NCBI GenBank assembly: GCA_002007465.1 | Contig: LNAC01000036.1 | Coordinates: forward strand, 1,438,881 to 1,502,880 | Length of the DNA: 64,000 nucleotides | Direction: 5' to 3' | Source: Ailurus styani | Lineage: Eukaryota > Chordata > Mammalia > Carnivora > Ailuridae | Shown: positions 1 to 11,539 of the stretch, in pieces | How the letters are laid out: each line of letters begins with the position of its first letter | Numbering within the stretch: position 1 is the first letter of the stretch | Made by a program: the position numbers and the translations under genes | The notes under the pieces: model-generated | Told to the model about the DNA's origin: nothing | Database searches by the model: none | The model's input: only the letters and a program-made list of their open reading frames with translations

Positions 1-794
1 CTTCCCTAATTCTAAAAGGTCAGCTGCATTATTATCCCTATCTAACAAATGAAGAGTTGGACCCTTGGGGAATTTGAGTGATTAAACATTACACACCACT
101 ATTATTGTCAAGAAATTGCTATACACCAGACACTCTGCTAAATACTTGGTATGTGAAATTTTTAAGAGGGCCCGTCTCAGTCCCTTGAAATATCATAAGA
201 TGGACTTAAATCTAGGTATCCAAGTTGTTTGTTTTACAAACTATAACAAACACAAAGGACTACAGAATTAAACCAGGATTGTCCCAGGAAAACTGGGATA
301 TAATATTAACTTAGCTTTAATCCCTATTTTATAAGAATTTTCCAAAAAACTTCACTTGGCGCATTAGAATCTCCATGCTGATGTCAGCCTCCATGTGCTG
401 GAGTTCTTCAATGTAAGGAAGGAACTAAGTACACATTTTGGGCAAATGTAAAAAGGAACGACACCTCTATGAAGCATTTGTTAATAAAGCAGAATGAGTA
501 ATGATTTGGGGGTAAAAATGAAAGAGAAATTTTAGCAAATCACAACCAGGAAGTTTGAGTTGAACACTAAGCATTGAGGATATAAATTAGTCCACCAGCA
601 AATTTATACGGGCTATTTTCCCATACAGGCTCAACCTCAAAGAACCTCCTTTACTCCTTTACAGTCTTCTCCCTTCCCTTTTCCTCTTTCAGTTCTATGG
701 ATATAAAAACACACACCCCTCTATTTTTTTTTTAACGCATGTAGTTTTATCATCCTTCAGTTCCCTGTGTTTGTGAAACAAGCCCATGATCTCA
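1..794. other. Unique sequence, no feature recognised
   Basis: AT-rich, stop-rich in all frames. I recognise no repeat or exon. The minus-strand open frame in its last 100 bases only continues into the SINE tail that follows. Confidence 0.5.
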
Positions 795-852
795 CCTTCT
801 CTCCCTCTGTGAAATAAATAAATAAATAAAATCTTTAAAAAAAAAAAAAAAA
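795..852 (+). mobile_element. CanSINE 3' tail fragment
   Basis: Shows only the terminal part of a CanSINE: CTCTCCCTCTGTGAAATAA, then AATAAATAAAATCTTT and a run of about 17 A. The tRNA-like head and CT-rich middle are missing, so this is a 5'-truncated copy. No target-site duplication was found. Confidence 0.75.
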
Positions 853-865
853 CAAAGGCAGTATC

Positions 866-1084
866 TAGTCTTTCTTTTGTTTTTTTTTTTAAAGATTTTA
901 TTAATTTATATGACAGAGAAAGAGAGATCACAAGTAGGCAGAGAGGCAGGCAGAGGGAGAGGAGGAAGCAGGCTCCCTAGAGAGCCAGAAGCGGGACTCC
1001 ATCCCAGGACCCTGAGATCATGACCTGAGCCGATGGTAGAGGCTTTAACCCACTGAGCCACCCAAGCGCCCCATAGTCTTTCTT
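866..1084 (-). mobile_element. CanSINE with target-site duplication
   Basis: Reverse-oriented CanSINE: poly-T, AAAGATTTTATTAATTTA, GA-rich middle (GGCAGAGAGGCAGGCAGAG), the B-box complement region, and a head complement ending ACTGAGCCACCCAAGCGCCCC. It is flanked by an 11-base direct repeat, TAGTCTTTCTT, at 866-876 and 1074-1084. The intact duplication indicates L1-mediated insertion. It lies just downstream of an unrelated SINE tail in the opposite orientation. Confidence 0.95.
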
Positions 1085-1489
1085 GCCTCTAAAACTCAAT
1101 AATCCCTCTCTTCTGGAAACAATTTTTTATTACATTTCAGTATTAACAGGATTGAAAATATGTATGACAATAACTTGCAAACACCTGCCGCTACTAAGTT
1201 ATCACACAAAGCAATCAGTTTACCTGTATGCCTCACCTAAGCCTCTGCTTAAGATCCCAGGAGAGTACCTGAGGGTCTATTTCTTTCCTGTTAAAGTTTC
1301 AAGGCTCAGGGTGCTTTTATTTGCACGGTGTTTCCCAGAGGGACCTGCTCTCCCTGACTTTGACCTTCACTCTACCTTCACAGTGAAATTCTGAAACTAT
1401 GCCTCAGATCACCTTTTGGAACTTGCCTGCAACTGGTCTGGATTTGTTATCTCTTTGTTGGATTTGCATTCTCCCTCTATAAATTACTT
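1085..1489. other. Unique sequence, no feature recognised
   Basis: A 103-residue forward open frame spans 1083-1394 but resembles no family I know and has no convincing splice signals. I treat it as chance. Confidence 0.4.
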
Positions 1490-1930
1490 ATCTGTTAGTT
1501 GCAACTGACAGAAAAATCAACCTAAACTAGATTAAACAAAACAAAACAAAAAAATATACTGGTCATTGAGGTGAACAAGTTCAGGGTCAGGGCTAGATTC
1601 AGGACCTCAGATGGTAGTATTAGGAACTGCTCTATGTCCTTAGTTGGTTCACTCTCCTCTCTTCTGTGTGTTGACTTCATTCTCAGGTATAAATGGTGTT
1701 AAGATGACTGCAGAACAGAATGTTCCAATCCTTTCAGGTAGAAGAACCTCTCAAAAGGAGATCCCTTTTCTGTTAGTTCCTTCAAAAGCCATGAGTGTCA
1801 CTGTACTTTTGTTTGGGTAATGTGTATACAAATCACTGTATCAATTTCTGGGGTCAGCAATATTTGGGTCTCCAATATGCCCGGAATGGTCACTTACCCG
1901 ATAGCATGAGATGGGCATAGGAGACTGTGG
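1490..1930 (+). repeat. Possible ancient interspersed repeat, family uncertain
   Basis: The order of words (GTTGCAACTGACAGAAA, TAAACTAGATTAAACAAAA, 'TTCAGGACCTCAGATGG', GTGTTGACTTCATTCTCAGG) resembles a common old mammalian repeat that I cannot name with certainty. Divergence is high. It could equally be unique sequence. Confidence 0.35.
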
Positions 1931-3007
1931 GTCTTTCTATGAAGGGACTAGATGTTAGAAGGCATGGTTCTCTCATTTTGAGAAGGTTTTCTTCTCCCCC
2001 TTCTTTATACATTCCTGCTAATGGCCCTTCCCTGTGGATTGCTTCTCTTCTCTCCTTCTACCAAGCCACAGGGTCACACTCTCAAAGTCCTTAATGCTGA
2101 GCTCTATGGAACACACAGTGGATAGAATAAAAAAAGTAGATTTTGCAGTTTCATCTCTTCCCATCGCCCCTTTCTATAACGCATGCGAATAAGGCAGCAG
2201 CAGTGCAGGAAGAATTTTGCACGATGTTCACAAGGCAATACGTTACAAAGTAGGTGCTCAATAAATATTCGTTGATAGATTTTAAGTCCCACTAAAGCAC
2301 TTTCTCAGAGCCCCTTTGGCCCAATTAATATCTCTACAAGAAAAGACAAATCCACAGAGCAATGCTGAAAAAAAATAGATTGATTTTGTATATAGCTTAG
2401 TCTATAATCTTCAAGATATATATTGCTTGGAGAGGTACTCGAGGTGGTTTGTCATTCCCATCTGGTCTCTTTAGCATCAATAAGGGATATGATGGAGAAA
2501 AGAACAGAATTTGCTACTAAATATTATAGCAGTGAACACTGAGATTTACTAGAAAAACTAGGAATATCAATTTGTTTTCTATTTTTAAGACCCTTAGTCA
2601 AAGCAAGTTGGCTCTGTAAAGAATGAGAGGGTGTTTGTATTCCTTTTTTGTTTTTGTTTGATGGAGGAAGGCAGACATAAAAGAAAATACGTTTGTTTTT
2701 TTTTTTTTAATAGTCAGGAACAGAATGCCACACAAGGCAGGTGCATTTGAATCTACCTTGAAGTGTGCCTACAGCTCAAGTCTACTGCATATTTAAAAAA
2801 AAAATTATCATTATTATTTGCCCCAGAAATCTACTGCATATTGACGGTATGCCCCAAGGAGTTTATTTCCCTAGTATGAGTATAAGTCTCAAATTCATCA
2901 TATAGGAGGGGGAGGAAACCATAGCTACTTGGACACAATTATTATGAGGATCACATACAAGGTATTCCTTTTTTTATTTTTACTTATAATAGGTTCACTT
3001 AGTAATT
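1931..3007. other. Mostly unique sequence
   Basis: No gene seen. AAGTAGGTGCTCAATAAATA at about 2250-2270 looks like the last bases of a MIR or L2 element. Short poly-T and poly-A runs occur near 2698 and 2797. The minus-strand frame at 2104-2292 is not recognisable. Confidence 0.4.
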
Positions 3008-3100
3008 AAAAACACAGGCTTGAGTGATAGGTTTTCCTGATTGCAAGTCTCAGCTCCATCTCCTATGAGCTCTGTGACCTTTGAGAAGTCACTTAAGATG
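3008..3100 (+). mobile_element. MIR SINE fragment
   Basis: Reads like the MIR core: AAACACAGGCTTGAGTG, 'CTCAGCTCCATC', then GAGCTCTGTGACCTTTGAGAAGTCACTTAA, matching the 'TGTGTGACCTTGGGCAAGT' core word with changes. The 3' end is missing. Confidence 0.7.
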
Positions 3101-3248
3101 TATATACACTATGTTTCCATTTATGTAAAAAAAAAAGATACTGACATATATGCATGTACAAGCTTAGGACATTTCTGAAAGGACAGACAAGAATCTGTCA
3201 AATAGTGTAGCTTCTAGGGAGGGGGACTAAAAGAAAAAAAATGATGTC

Positions 3249-3503
3249 AAAAATGTGAAGAAAAATAATGAAACGAGATGGGATGGGGAAGGAGACAAAC
3301 CATAAGAGACTCCTAATCTCACAAAACAAACTGAGGGTTACTGGGGGGTGGGAGGGTAGGGATAGGGTGGGTGGGTTATGGACATTGGGGAGGGTTTGTG
3401 CTTTGGTGAATGCTGTGAAAGATGTAAGCCTGATGATTCACAGACCTGCACCCCTGGGGCAAAGAATAAAATAAATAAATAAATAAATAAAAATGTGAAG
3501 AAA
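3249..3503 (+). mobile_element. L1 3'-end insertion, 5'-truncated, with target-site duplication
   Basis: About 225 bases of carnivoran L1 3' UTR: GGAGACAAACCATAAGAGACT, 'AACAAACTGAGGGTTACTGG', a G-rich stretch, 'GGGTTATGGACATTGGGGA', 'CACAGACCTGCACCCCTGGGG', then an AATAAATAAAT tail. It is bounded by a perfect 15-base direct repeat, AAAAATGTGAAGAAA, at 3249-3263 and 3489-3503. No ORF2 sequence remains. Low divergence suggests a fairly recent, carnivoran-lineage event. Confidence 0.92.
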
Positions 3504-3649
3504 TCAACTTAAAACTATTTATAACTAAACCAAATAACAGCAATAATAAAGAGACAACAGAATGGAAACTTGATAATGATTCCTTATGAAACGTGCGGGC
3601 TATTTTCTTATGTCCTTTGTCTTCCAGAAGGGGAGTCAGACAGGATTAG

Positions 3650-3790
3650 GTTTTGTTTTGCCTTCACTATGACTTGCTATTACCTGGGCTAAATTACATA
3701 TCTTGTCTGTGTCTCCATTTCTTGATGTAAAAATGATATTAATACCTACATCCTGAGATAACTTTAGAAAGTCAAAGAGGAAATCCTTAT
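3650..3790 (+). mobile_element. MIR SINE fragment
   Basis: Contains the MIR 3' half pattern: 'TCTGTGTCTCCATTTCTTGATGTAAAAATGATATTAATACCTACATCCTGAG', a diverged form of 'CTCAGTTTCCTCATCTGTAAAATGGGGATAATAATACCTACCTCA'. Confidence 0.75.
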
Positions 3791-5130
3791 AAAATTTTAG
3801 TACAAGGACTAATGAACATCGATATCACTTCACTGTTAACATCTACCATTATAGTCAAGAGGCCAAGGTCATAAATTGATGGTACATCCAGAAATACAAG
3901 CTACATCATCTCCCTTGCTTCCCTGCACAGGAAGTCCTGAGCTTCTCTGCCATTGACTCAATAAAGTATAGGGAGAGCTGTTCCTAAGGCACATCTGCTG
4001 CCAATTGTCTCCGTGGAGGAGGCTGAGGGACGTTTCTGTCTCAGACTGGAATTTTCTGCCCCCTCAGCATTTTAGAACTATTTAACACCTGATGACCAGT
4101 TAGTGGGAAAGTGGTCACCGGTTCATTTTGAAGAGCTCCTTTTAGACGGGCTCCCACAGGAAAGCACTTTTTCTTTGGCCACCGACACTGTCAAAACCTT
4201 CCAGAAATTCATGTGGCAGAAGCTGCGCTAGGCACTCGTGTCTGTTGAGGGGATGTTAACATGAAACATCGTGGAACATGTACTTGCTCCCTCCCGCATG
4301 GTGTTCCTTGCCTTTCTGCAACTGTTTCTCCTTCCCTCTCACTTCCCCTTGTGACATGTGGGAGGAAGAGGAGTAAAACAGTGACATCTTTAGTCTCCCT
4401 GCTTAAACACCACTTCCTTTCTCTATGTGTCAGAATAATCCCAGGGACGGGTGGCAAATGTAGTTACCAAAAGCACAAAGCAAATGTTCCCCTATTTTTA
4501 AAATACTGTAACCGCAAGAGTAGTTATTGTCATTACTCGCCTTGGGGTAAATTTGCCCTGGAAGCAAATAATTTTAAAAAGGCCAGAGGAACAAATGCAA
4601 AAAATACCACTTTGAGTAGAAAAAAAAATGGCAACACACACAACCAACCACCAAACGTTTACTGATGACAGAAGTTACTGTTCACAGTAAAGTTTGCAAT
4701 ATGGAATTTGAATTGGACTTTGCACTCTATTCTTGTGACCTTGTTATGATTAATAACCACAAACAGCCCTTTATTTTGTAACCACTTAAAACGAGCAAGT
4801 TCCTTCCCCAGAGAGGGACTTTGTTTTCCATAATAGAGTATCTGTGGAGAAAAAAAAAAAATCTCTGAATCTGCTCAGTTTTAGGATATCCTTTATCAGC
4901 CTTTGCTTTGGTGTAAAGTACAAGCAGGCTTAGGGATCAGAAAACTGAGTGTTTAGGTCTTAACATTGATGATCATGGGTTATAACAATTCAGCTGAACT
5001 CTCTGAACCTGGTTTTTTTACACAGCAAACTGTATAAAATTATAAACAAATTTATAAACAAAAATTATAAACAAATAATTAAACTAAAAGAGGAGCATAA
5101 TTACATCATATATATCTATACATCTAAACA
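3791..5130. other. Unique sequence with AT-rich microrepeats
   Basis: No recognised repeat or exon. Overlapping open frames on both strands at 4209-4665 (82 and 134 residues) have no family resemblance. Near 5033-5085 the word TATAAACAAA recurs about three times. The block 4000-4700 has less AT bias than its surroundings and could be constrained non-coding DNA, which I cannot test here. Confidence 0.4.
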
Positions 5131-5172
5131 TTATCTCTCTCTATCCATCTATCCACACACATACATACATGC

Positions 5173-5173
<1 letters not shown>

Positions 5174-5215
<42 letters not shown>
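5174..5215. repeat. (AC)21 microsatellite
   Basis: Uninterrupted AC dinucleotide run of 42 bases, preceded by short CTAT- and CATA-rich tracts from about 5131. It is pure and long enough to be length-polymorphic. Confidence 0.98.
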
Positions 5216-5217
<2 letters not shown>

Positions 5218-5520
5218 GATGATGCCTATAGACATTGGAAGGTCATTTTACTTTACTGAGTAGTCCACTGACTGACTCAACTGCTATTGCCACCCAGAAA
5301 TACCCTCACAGACATACCCAGAAATAATGTTTAATCTGGGTACCCAATGGCCAGTCGAGTTGACATGAAATTAACCATCACAAATGGGATAATGAAGTAG
5401 TGGCAATTAAAGGCTGATCCCCATTTGTTTCTAGTAACTTCCAAAGCAATCCTTGGAAAGTCTGTGAGGAAAACAGGTCATAAGTTGATGGCACTGATCC
5501 CCTTAAATTCAATCCTTTTT

Positions 5521-5999
5521 GTGACAGGCTGAAAAGTACTCTGTCTTAAAAAATACCCATATCCTAATCTCCAGAACCTGTGAATGCTATCTTAATTTTA
5601 AAAGGGGAATCTTTGCAGATGTGATTAAGCTAAGGATCTCAAGAGGAAATTAATCTAAATTATCATGTGGGCCTTAAAAGTGATCAAAAAGTATTCTTAT
5701 AAGATAGAAGCAGAGGGAGATCCCGCAGACTAAAGAGAGGAGAGGAACACAGAGAAAAGGAAATGTAAACTCAGAAGCATGTACAGGAATGTGGTGCCCA
5801 CAAGTCAATTTAGCTGGAAGAAGTAAGGGACAGAGTAGAGCTTCCAGGCGAAGTCCAGCTCTGATGCCACCTTGATTCTGGCCCAGTGGTACTGATTTTG
5901 GATTTCCACCCATAAAAACCATCAGAGAACAAATTCATGTATTTTTCAGTACTAAGCCTGTGGTAATTTGTTACACCAGCCACAGGAAACTAATATACC
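5521..5999 (+). mobile_element. MaLR LTR (MLT1-like)
   Basis: Diverged MLT1-type solo LTR. Diagnostic words in order: 'ACCCATATCCTAATCTCCAGAACCTGTGAATG', GATGTGATTAAGCTAAGGATCT, 'GTGGGCCTTAAAAGTGATC', 'GATGCCACCTTGATTCTGG', and the end 'GCCTGTGGTAATTTGTTACACCAGCCACAGGAAACTAATA'. It is close to full length for the family and has no internal region. Confidence 0.88.
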
Positions 6000-6099
6000 T
6001 TTATTTCACATTTTGGAAATAAAGGTCAATTAAAGAAGAGAAAAACCCCCTGAAGTCACTTAGTGATGGATGTGTGACTGGGTACTGTGTCCAGGGTAC

Positions 6100-6300
6100 T
6101 TTCCACTTCATTGCCCGAGATATAGTTTCTTTTTTATTCTATCGCCATTGCCCTAATTCCAATTACCATAACTCTCCCTTGGACTTGGTCCCTAATGTTT
6201 CTGTTTCCATTCTGATTGACCACTCCCCATTACCTCCTTAAAAACTACCTATTCTCCTTTCAACATTTTAAGTATGAGATGTCACTTTTCATTTGCTAAA
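6100..6300 (-). mobile_element. Possible L2 LINE fragment
   Basis: Weak similarity to the reverse complement of an L2-type 3' region: TCTATCGCCATTGCCCTAAT, 'CCCTTGGACTTGGTCCCTAATGTTTCTGTTTCC'. Short and diverged. Confidence 0.35.
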
Positions 6301-6403
6301 AGACCATGTGTGTAAAATTCAAATACTTGGAGGAACTTGGCAGGTAATGTAAATGAGGCAAATGAATAGATAAAGAACTAGAGAAGTCATTTTCTGTCTA
6401 AAG

Positions 6404-6565
6404 CAGTAAATTCTTAATGTGGGTGCTTATTAAAATCATTTGGGAGTCTTTCAATAGGCCAGATCCCAGACTAATTAAATCAAGTCTTTAGGGATGAGAT
6501 CTAGGGATTAGTATTTTTCAGATCTCCGTAGCTAATTCCAATGCACAGCCTGGAATCACCTATCT
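6404..6565 (+). mobile_element. MER5A-like hAT-Charlie MITE
   Basis: Non-autonomous hAT element, diverged: CAGTAAATTCTTAATGTG start, 'TTATTAAAATCATTTGGGAG', 'CCAGATCCCAGACTAATTAAATCA', 'GATCTAGGGATTAGTATTTTTCAGATCTCC'. The length fits the roughly 190-base family after small deletions. Confidence 0.65.
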
Positions 6566-6726
6566 AAAGAGAGAAACTCCTCCTCAGTCTCAGCAGATAA
6601 TTATTGTGGAGAAATGTAGGACAAACCTAATTTCTCCAGACGTTCTAAGATTTCTAAAGAAACAGAAATTTCTATATTGTACGTGAAATCTCCAGATTTT
6701 TAAATATTGACAAAGGCATTTGCTGA

Positions 6727-7086
6727 TTGTGATGGACTGTTTGTGGTCCTCCCTAAAATTCATATATCGAAATCCTAAACCCCAATGTGATGACATTAGG
6801 AGGCAAGGCTTTTGTAAGGTAATAAGGTATTGAAGATGACACCCTCATTAATGACAACGTGTCCTTATAAAAGAAAGCTCAGAGAGGTTTCTAGCTTCCT
6901 TTCCAACATAGGAAGAAAAAAAGAGAAAAAGAAGTTGGAGTCCACAACCAGAAGATGGCTCTCATCCAGAACTGACCATGTGACACCCTGACCTTGGACT
7001 TCTAATCTCCCAGACTTTAAGAAACACATTTCTGTTACTTACAAGCCAGCCAGTCTATGGGGCTTTGTTACAGGAGACCTAACTGA
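6727..7086 (+). mobile_element. MaLR LTR (MLT1/MST type)
   Basis: Solo LTR with a clear family pattern: TGTGATGGACTGTTTGTGGT, 'AAAATTCATATATCGAAATCCTAAACCCCAATGTGATGACATTAGGAGGC', 'GTGTCCTTATAAAAGAAAGCTCAGAGAG', 'CACCCTGACCTTGGACTTCTAATCTCC', end 'CAGTCTATGGGGCTTTGTTACAGGAGACCTAACTGAG'. It lacks an internal region. Confidence 0.88.
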
Positions 7087-8040
7087 GGAGAGCACTGGTG
7101 AAATAAACATGCCTATGGGTCAGATTCAGCCTATGTGCCTCATTTTGTGACCACTGAACTACACTGGCTTGGTTTTGTCCATTCAATACCTTCTTTTTAC
7201 TAAAAGGTTGTACATATTTTTTTTTCTGCGATGAACTTAGAAAAGCAATCAACACTTGATTAAGAGCAAGTTTCCATAGCATAGAAATCAGTATTTTTTC
7301 TGTCCAAAAAGAAATCCATATGAGTAAAGGCATTAAGCTATTTGGTCATTAGATTCTAATAAATTTCACCATAAATGAAAATTTTAAGTATTTATAATAT
7401 TTAGGGAAATACATTTTTAAATCCTTAGTCTAGATGAAATATAGAAGTTATATGATTATCACTCTTTTTTCTGTACCAACTGTTGAAAATTAATGCCATT
7501 TTTGGAAGACTGCTATGTCAGAAGACTGATTAAATATTTTTGAAGGGGCATTACTTTTGACATTAACTCATTTTTCAGATAATCTTGATTGAAATACCTA
7601 TCCTATGTTGTTTAAAGATACTAAGTCATTAAAGTCAAGAAAACCAAGAGCTGACTATATCATATTTAAAATCTAGAAGTCCCAACACAGATTCACGGGT
7701 GCAATTGGGTATATGTGATATCTGGCCAATAATTCTGCTTTCAGAATTTTTTCTTCAGCATAATTTTAGCAAATGAAAAGAGCCAAAGAGAAACACTCCC
7801 CCTAGAAAGATCAAATTCCAATATTTAATTCAATATAAGTGAAATACAGATTTTAAGGATTTTTATTACCTACATTTATGACATAAATGAATATCTTATT
7901 TGTTTAACTAGATTCATTCATATGCAATTCTGAATGTTGCCAGAGAGAAAGACTCAAATTATACTACTTTAAATATATTAAAATAAAAGGCAGAGTTATT
8001 CATTACAGTAGTTTCTCTGTATTGTTGTTGGTTTATTTTA
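7087..8040. other. Unique AT-rich sequence, nothing recognised
   Basis: About 950 bases without a recognisable repeat, exon or RNA gene. The minus-strand frame at 7079-7333 matches no family I know. Confidence 0.45.
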
Positions 8041-8302
8041 AGAATAACTAAGTGGGGCGCCTGGGTGGCTCAGTGGGTTAAAGCCGCTGCCTTCGGCTCA
8101 GGTCATGATCCCAGGGTCCTGGGATCGAGGCCCGCATCGGGCTCTCTGCTCAGCAGGGAGCCTGCTTCCTCCTCTCTCCTCTCTCTCTGCCTGCCTCTCT
8201 GCCTACCTGTAATCTCTCCTCTCTCTGTGTCAAATGAATAAATAAAATCTTAAAAAAAAAACAAAAAACAAAACAAAACAAAACAAAAAGAATAACTAAG
8301 TG
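8041..8302 (+). mobile_element. Full-length CanSINE with perfect target-site duplication
   Basis: Full structure: GGGGCGCCTGGGTGGCTCAG (A box region), 'GGGTCCTGGGATCGAGGCC' (B box), CT-rich tract, AATAAATAAAATCTT, A-rich tail with repeated ACAAAA units. Flanked by a 14-base exact direct repeat, AGAATAACTAAGTG, at 8041-8054 and 8289-8302. Low divergence and an intact duplication mark it as young. Confidence 0.97.
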
Positions 8303-8694
8303 ACTTTAGAAGTAATTTTAAAGAACAATTTTCCCATTAGGAATTTAATAAGACATTATGACTGACACATATTAACTACTCAATAGACATTTGATGAAAA
8401 TATGATTGGCAAAGTAAAACTCTTGAGATTCCTCAAAATAATGCAGTCATTCCAAAATTTTATATGAGACTATCCTTCAGAATTATGTTGTGGTTCTTCC
8501 CTGAAAATACTTTTGTCTTCTACTTTCTCTGAGCATTTGGACAACCACCACTATCTGAACTATAGTAGTCTTATTATTTTCTATGTCAGTCAAAAAACAG
8601 AGAACAGAATATGCTTTACTAACCAGAAAGGGATTTATCACATTTTTAAAAAACTGGCGTAAAGAATTTTGGTGGGTGGCTAAAAATAAGGATT
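8303..8694. other. Unique sequence, nothing recognised
   Basis: AT-rich, stop-rich, no repeat family recognised. Confidence 0.45.
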
Positions 8695-9660
8695 CCTAGT
8701 TGAGCCTCCAGCAATGACTTCCAAAGCAACAATGAAGAATGAGGCTACAATTCTATAGTTTGGGATCATGAGTCCAATTTCCAACGGGGCAGGGGAGAGT
8801 TCCCTACACCAACAAACAATGCTCTGGACACTAACTGGCTGTCCTACAATTTAACTCAATTCTGACACTATCAACCTGGAGATAGCATCAGATTTCACAG
8901 GTTAAGGGCTCAGTCCCAGAAAACCAGCTCCCATTCCCACTTCAAACATCAATTGCACACCCTGGTTATTACCTGTGCTTCTGACTTACCAGCTACAAAT
9001 TGGAGGTTCCAAGGACACCCTCCAACTCAGGATGCCAATCACAAGTCCAAGTTGATACCCGTGCCTATGTCTGACTGGTTACGTATCAGAGGTCCCCATA
9101 GCCCCTTCCTTGGGTTTGATTAAGTTGCTAGAATGGCTCAGAGAACTCAGAGAAAGATTTCACTTACTAGATTACTAGTTTACTAAAAAGGATAAAACCC
9201 AGGAACAGCCAGAGGGAACAGATGCATAGGGCAAGATATGGGGAAAAGCCACAGAACTTTCATACTCTCTCTAGGCACACCACTCTCCCCAAATCTCCAC
9301 GTGTTGACCAATCCATAAACTGTTCCAAATCCCGTCCTGTTGGATCCTTAAGGAAACTTCATTACATAGTCATGATCGATGCAACTATTTGTCGTTGGCA
9401 ATCAGTGCAACCTCCAGTGCCTCTCAGGATCGCAAGTTTTAACCCTCCAATCCTGTAGTCAACTCCACTGACAACCAGCTGGCATCCTTAAGTGTGGTCC
9501 AAAAGTCACCTCATTAACATAACAAAAGACACATTTATCACTCTCTACACTTGCACTGTTCCAAGGGTTTTGGGAACTAAGGGCCAAGTACCACAGACAT
9601 GAAGACTAAATACATATGAGAAATGATACCAAGTATATATTTTACTTATAAATCGTTACA
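8695..9660 (+). mobile_element. ERVL-type LTR (MLT2-like), possibly composite
   Basis: An old LTR of an endogenous retrovirus. Recognisable words: 'GGGTTTGATTAAGTTGCTAGAATGGCTCAGAGAACTCAG', 'GATGCATAGGGCAAGATATGGGG', 'CTCCACGTGTTGACCAATCC', 'CTTCATTACATAGTCATGAT', 'CATTAACATAACAAAAGACAC', 'CCAAGGGTTTTGGGAACT', end 'TATATATTTTACTTATAAATC'. No gag or pol reading frame accompanies it, so it is a solo LTR or an LTR plus scraps. The 5' edge is uncertain and the roughly 950-base span is long for one LTR. Confidence 0.6.
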
Positions 9661-10109
9661 TCATGGGCTACAAAAGGAGCTGTTGCCCCTGACAAAATCA
9701 GGAAGCTTCAAAGTCAGAAAGTTATCTGCTAAATTTGTTGTTCCAAAGCCAATTCAGGCTCATTTGATTGGCCAAATCTAAATACAGTCACACCACTATC
9801 TGCCAGGGACTCTGGGAAATGCAGTCTTTAACTTTTCCACCTCTGCATGCTTGAAGAGGGGTGGCATGCAATTTAAGAAGCTGGTTTTCAGTAACCTCCT
9901 TTTATGCAGGAAAAGATATTAAATATGCTTGTATAGCCTTTTCTACAATTGAGTCTAGGAAGAAGACACAGGAATTTTAAATGCATTCAGAGGTTATCTT
10001 TTCATCATAGAAATCCTTTGGTACAAAAAGAAAGTGGGTTTTAACCAGATTGGCATACACAATGGAAAAAAGAGAGAGAATGAAGGGGCATTAAGCTCCT
10101 ATAACATAT
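9661..10109. other. Unique sequence, nothing recognised
   Basis: No recognisable element. The minus-strand open frame starting near 10041 continues into the MIR to the right. Confidence 0.4.
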
Positions 10110-10260
10110 AGGCTTTACATGACTCTTCTTATTTAATTCGTGTGACATCCCTATGAGACGGTAGCAACTATCCCCACTGGAGAAATGGGAACTGAAAACA
10201 GGCTCAGGCAAGTGCCACAGCCTCTTAACATTCAAAACACCGTTTAATTTCCAGATCCCT
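10110..10260 (-). mobile_element. MIR SINE fragment
   Basis: Reverse MIR pattern: TATTTAATTCGTGTGACATCCCTATGAGACGGTAGCAACTATCCCCACTGGAGAAATGGGAACTGA, corresponding to 'CATTTTACAGATGAGGAAACTGAGG' with changes, then 'CAGGCTCAGGCAAGTGCCACAG'. Confidence 0.7.
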
Positions 10261-11470
10261 ACTTTTTCCATTTTATGACCTCTTGCTACTTGGGAACCTT
10301 AGCTCACCTACTTTGGTGAAGTTGTGGAAGCCCCGTGTTTGACACGCCGACATTTACTTCACTCTTGTCACAACACCTCGAAAGCATGAACGTAATGTGC
10401 CTGTGGTACAAAACCTGCCCTTTCGCCAAATCACTGAACAAAACCAATGAGTGCAGAGATGTATGCGTACCACCAAATTCCTATAAGAGAATCTTCAGGA
10501 AGATCATTTTCCCATAAAATCATTCGGCTTATTTTGGAAATATTCATAGTTGAAAAATGAAGCTGAAAATAACGAGCGCTAAGGTGGAGACACGTGAAAG
10601 CCCAGGTGAGAAAAGATTTGCCCGAGAGATTTGGAAAGTAGAAAGTATATTAGAGAAGAGTGCAAACGTGTCTGTTGTGAAGTGTGAAAACAAAGGAAGC
10701 CTCATTTAAAGCGGAGTCGGGAAGGCCTGAAGGGGGCGCTCTGACGCATACGCCACTGCTTGCAGCCTGAGAAACCAAACGGAAGAAGGAAGACAAGAAT
10801 TATTCCCGCAAGGGATAGCATTTTTCACATGGGAAGGGTATCTCCCGACTTTAAGAAAGGGAAGGAAGATTCCTCCCTACCCCAGCAACAACACACTCAC
10901 CACCACCTGAAGCCAGTGCAGCTTCAAACTCTTGTTCTTCTCTGATAAACTTCTGTTCAATACAACCCTCCCCAGTTTCCTCCTAAAATCTAATAAAAGT
11001 TGACCTTCTCTTTGTCTCTTCAGACTTGCCTATGGCTCACCATCGCTTGCTCATCTGGAATTGGGATTCCTCTGCTATTTGCAAATCAACTCATTTTTTT
11101 TTACTGATATAATTGCTCTTTGCTCTGTTTAAAGTTAATAGGAGTATCCTTCATCCGAGCCACAATTTGATGTCTTTATCTGTGTGTGACTGATTTATAA
11201 GTGTAGGTTAGGGGACACAGAGGCCTGCTTAGAGGACATTTTAGGACCCAAACACCACTAAAGTAGAAGGACCTTTGGGCGTACAGAAGAGTATGGGCTC
11301 CAACATATTGAAGTTGTCAGATGATTCCACAGTAAAATTAGTTAAGGAAATGCTACTCAATCCACTTTGTTTTTCAGGAGTTGTCCTGCATATTCCCCAG
11401 GATTTCTTAGACCTTTTAAAAGGGAAATGCTTACAGAAACTTAAGAAAGCTTTCTTCAGATCTGTGGACC

Positions 11471-11472
<2 letters not shown>
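10261..11472. other. Unique sequence with short unassigned open frames
   Basis: No repeat recognised. It contains a 50-residue forward frame with ATG at 10557 and stop at 10707-10709, rich in K and E codons (product begins MKLKITSAKVETRESPGEKR). A strong acceptor-like sequence (CTTCTCTTTGTCTCTTCAG) ends at about 11023, but no matching donor follows. I assign no gene. Confidence 0.35.

Positions 11473-11539
<67 letters not shown>

Noticed and set aside
4209..4665. Overlapping open frames on both strands
   Set aside because: Antiparallel overlap without family resemblance; chance in a region of lower stop density.
8055..8140. tRNA-like sequence (A and B box)
   Set aside because: It is the tRNA-Lys-derived head of a CanSINE, with no functional cloverleaf or acceptor end. 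The same holds for every CanSINE in the window.
10557..10709. 50-residue ATG frame rich in Lys and Glu
   Set aside because: Short, unrecognised, no promoter or polyadenylation context. Listed only within the unique-sequence entry.
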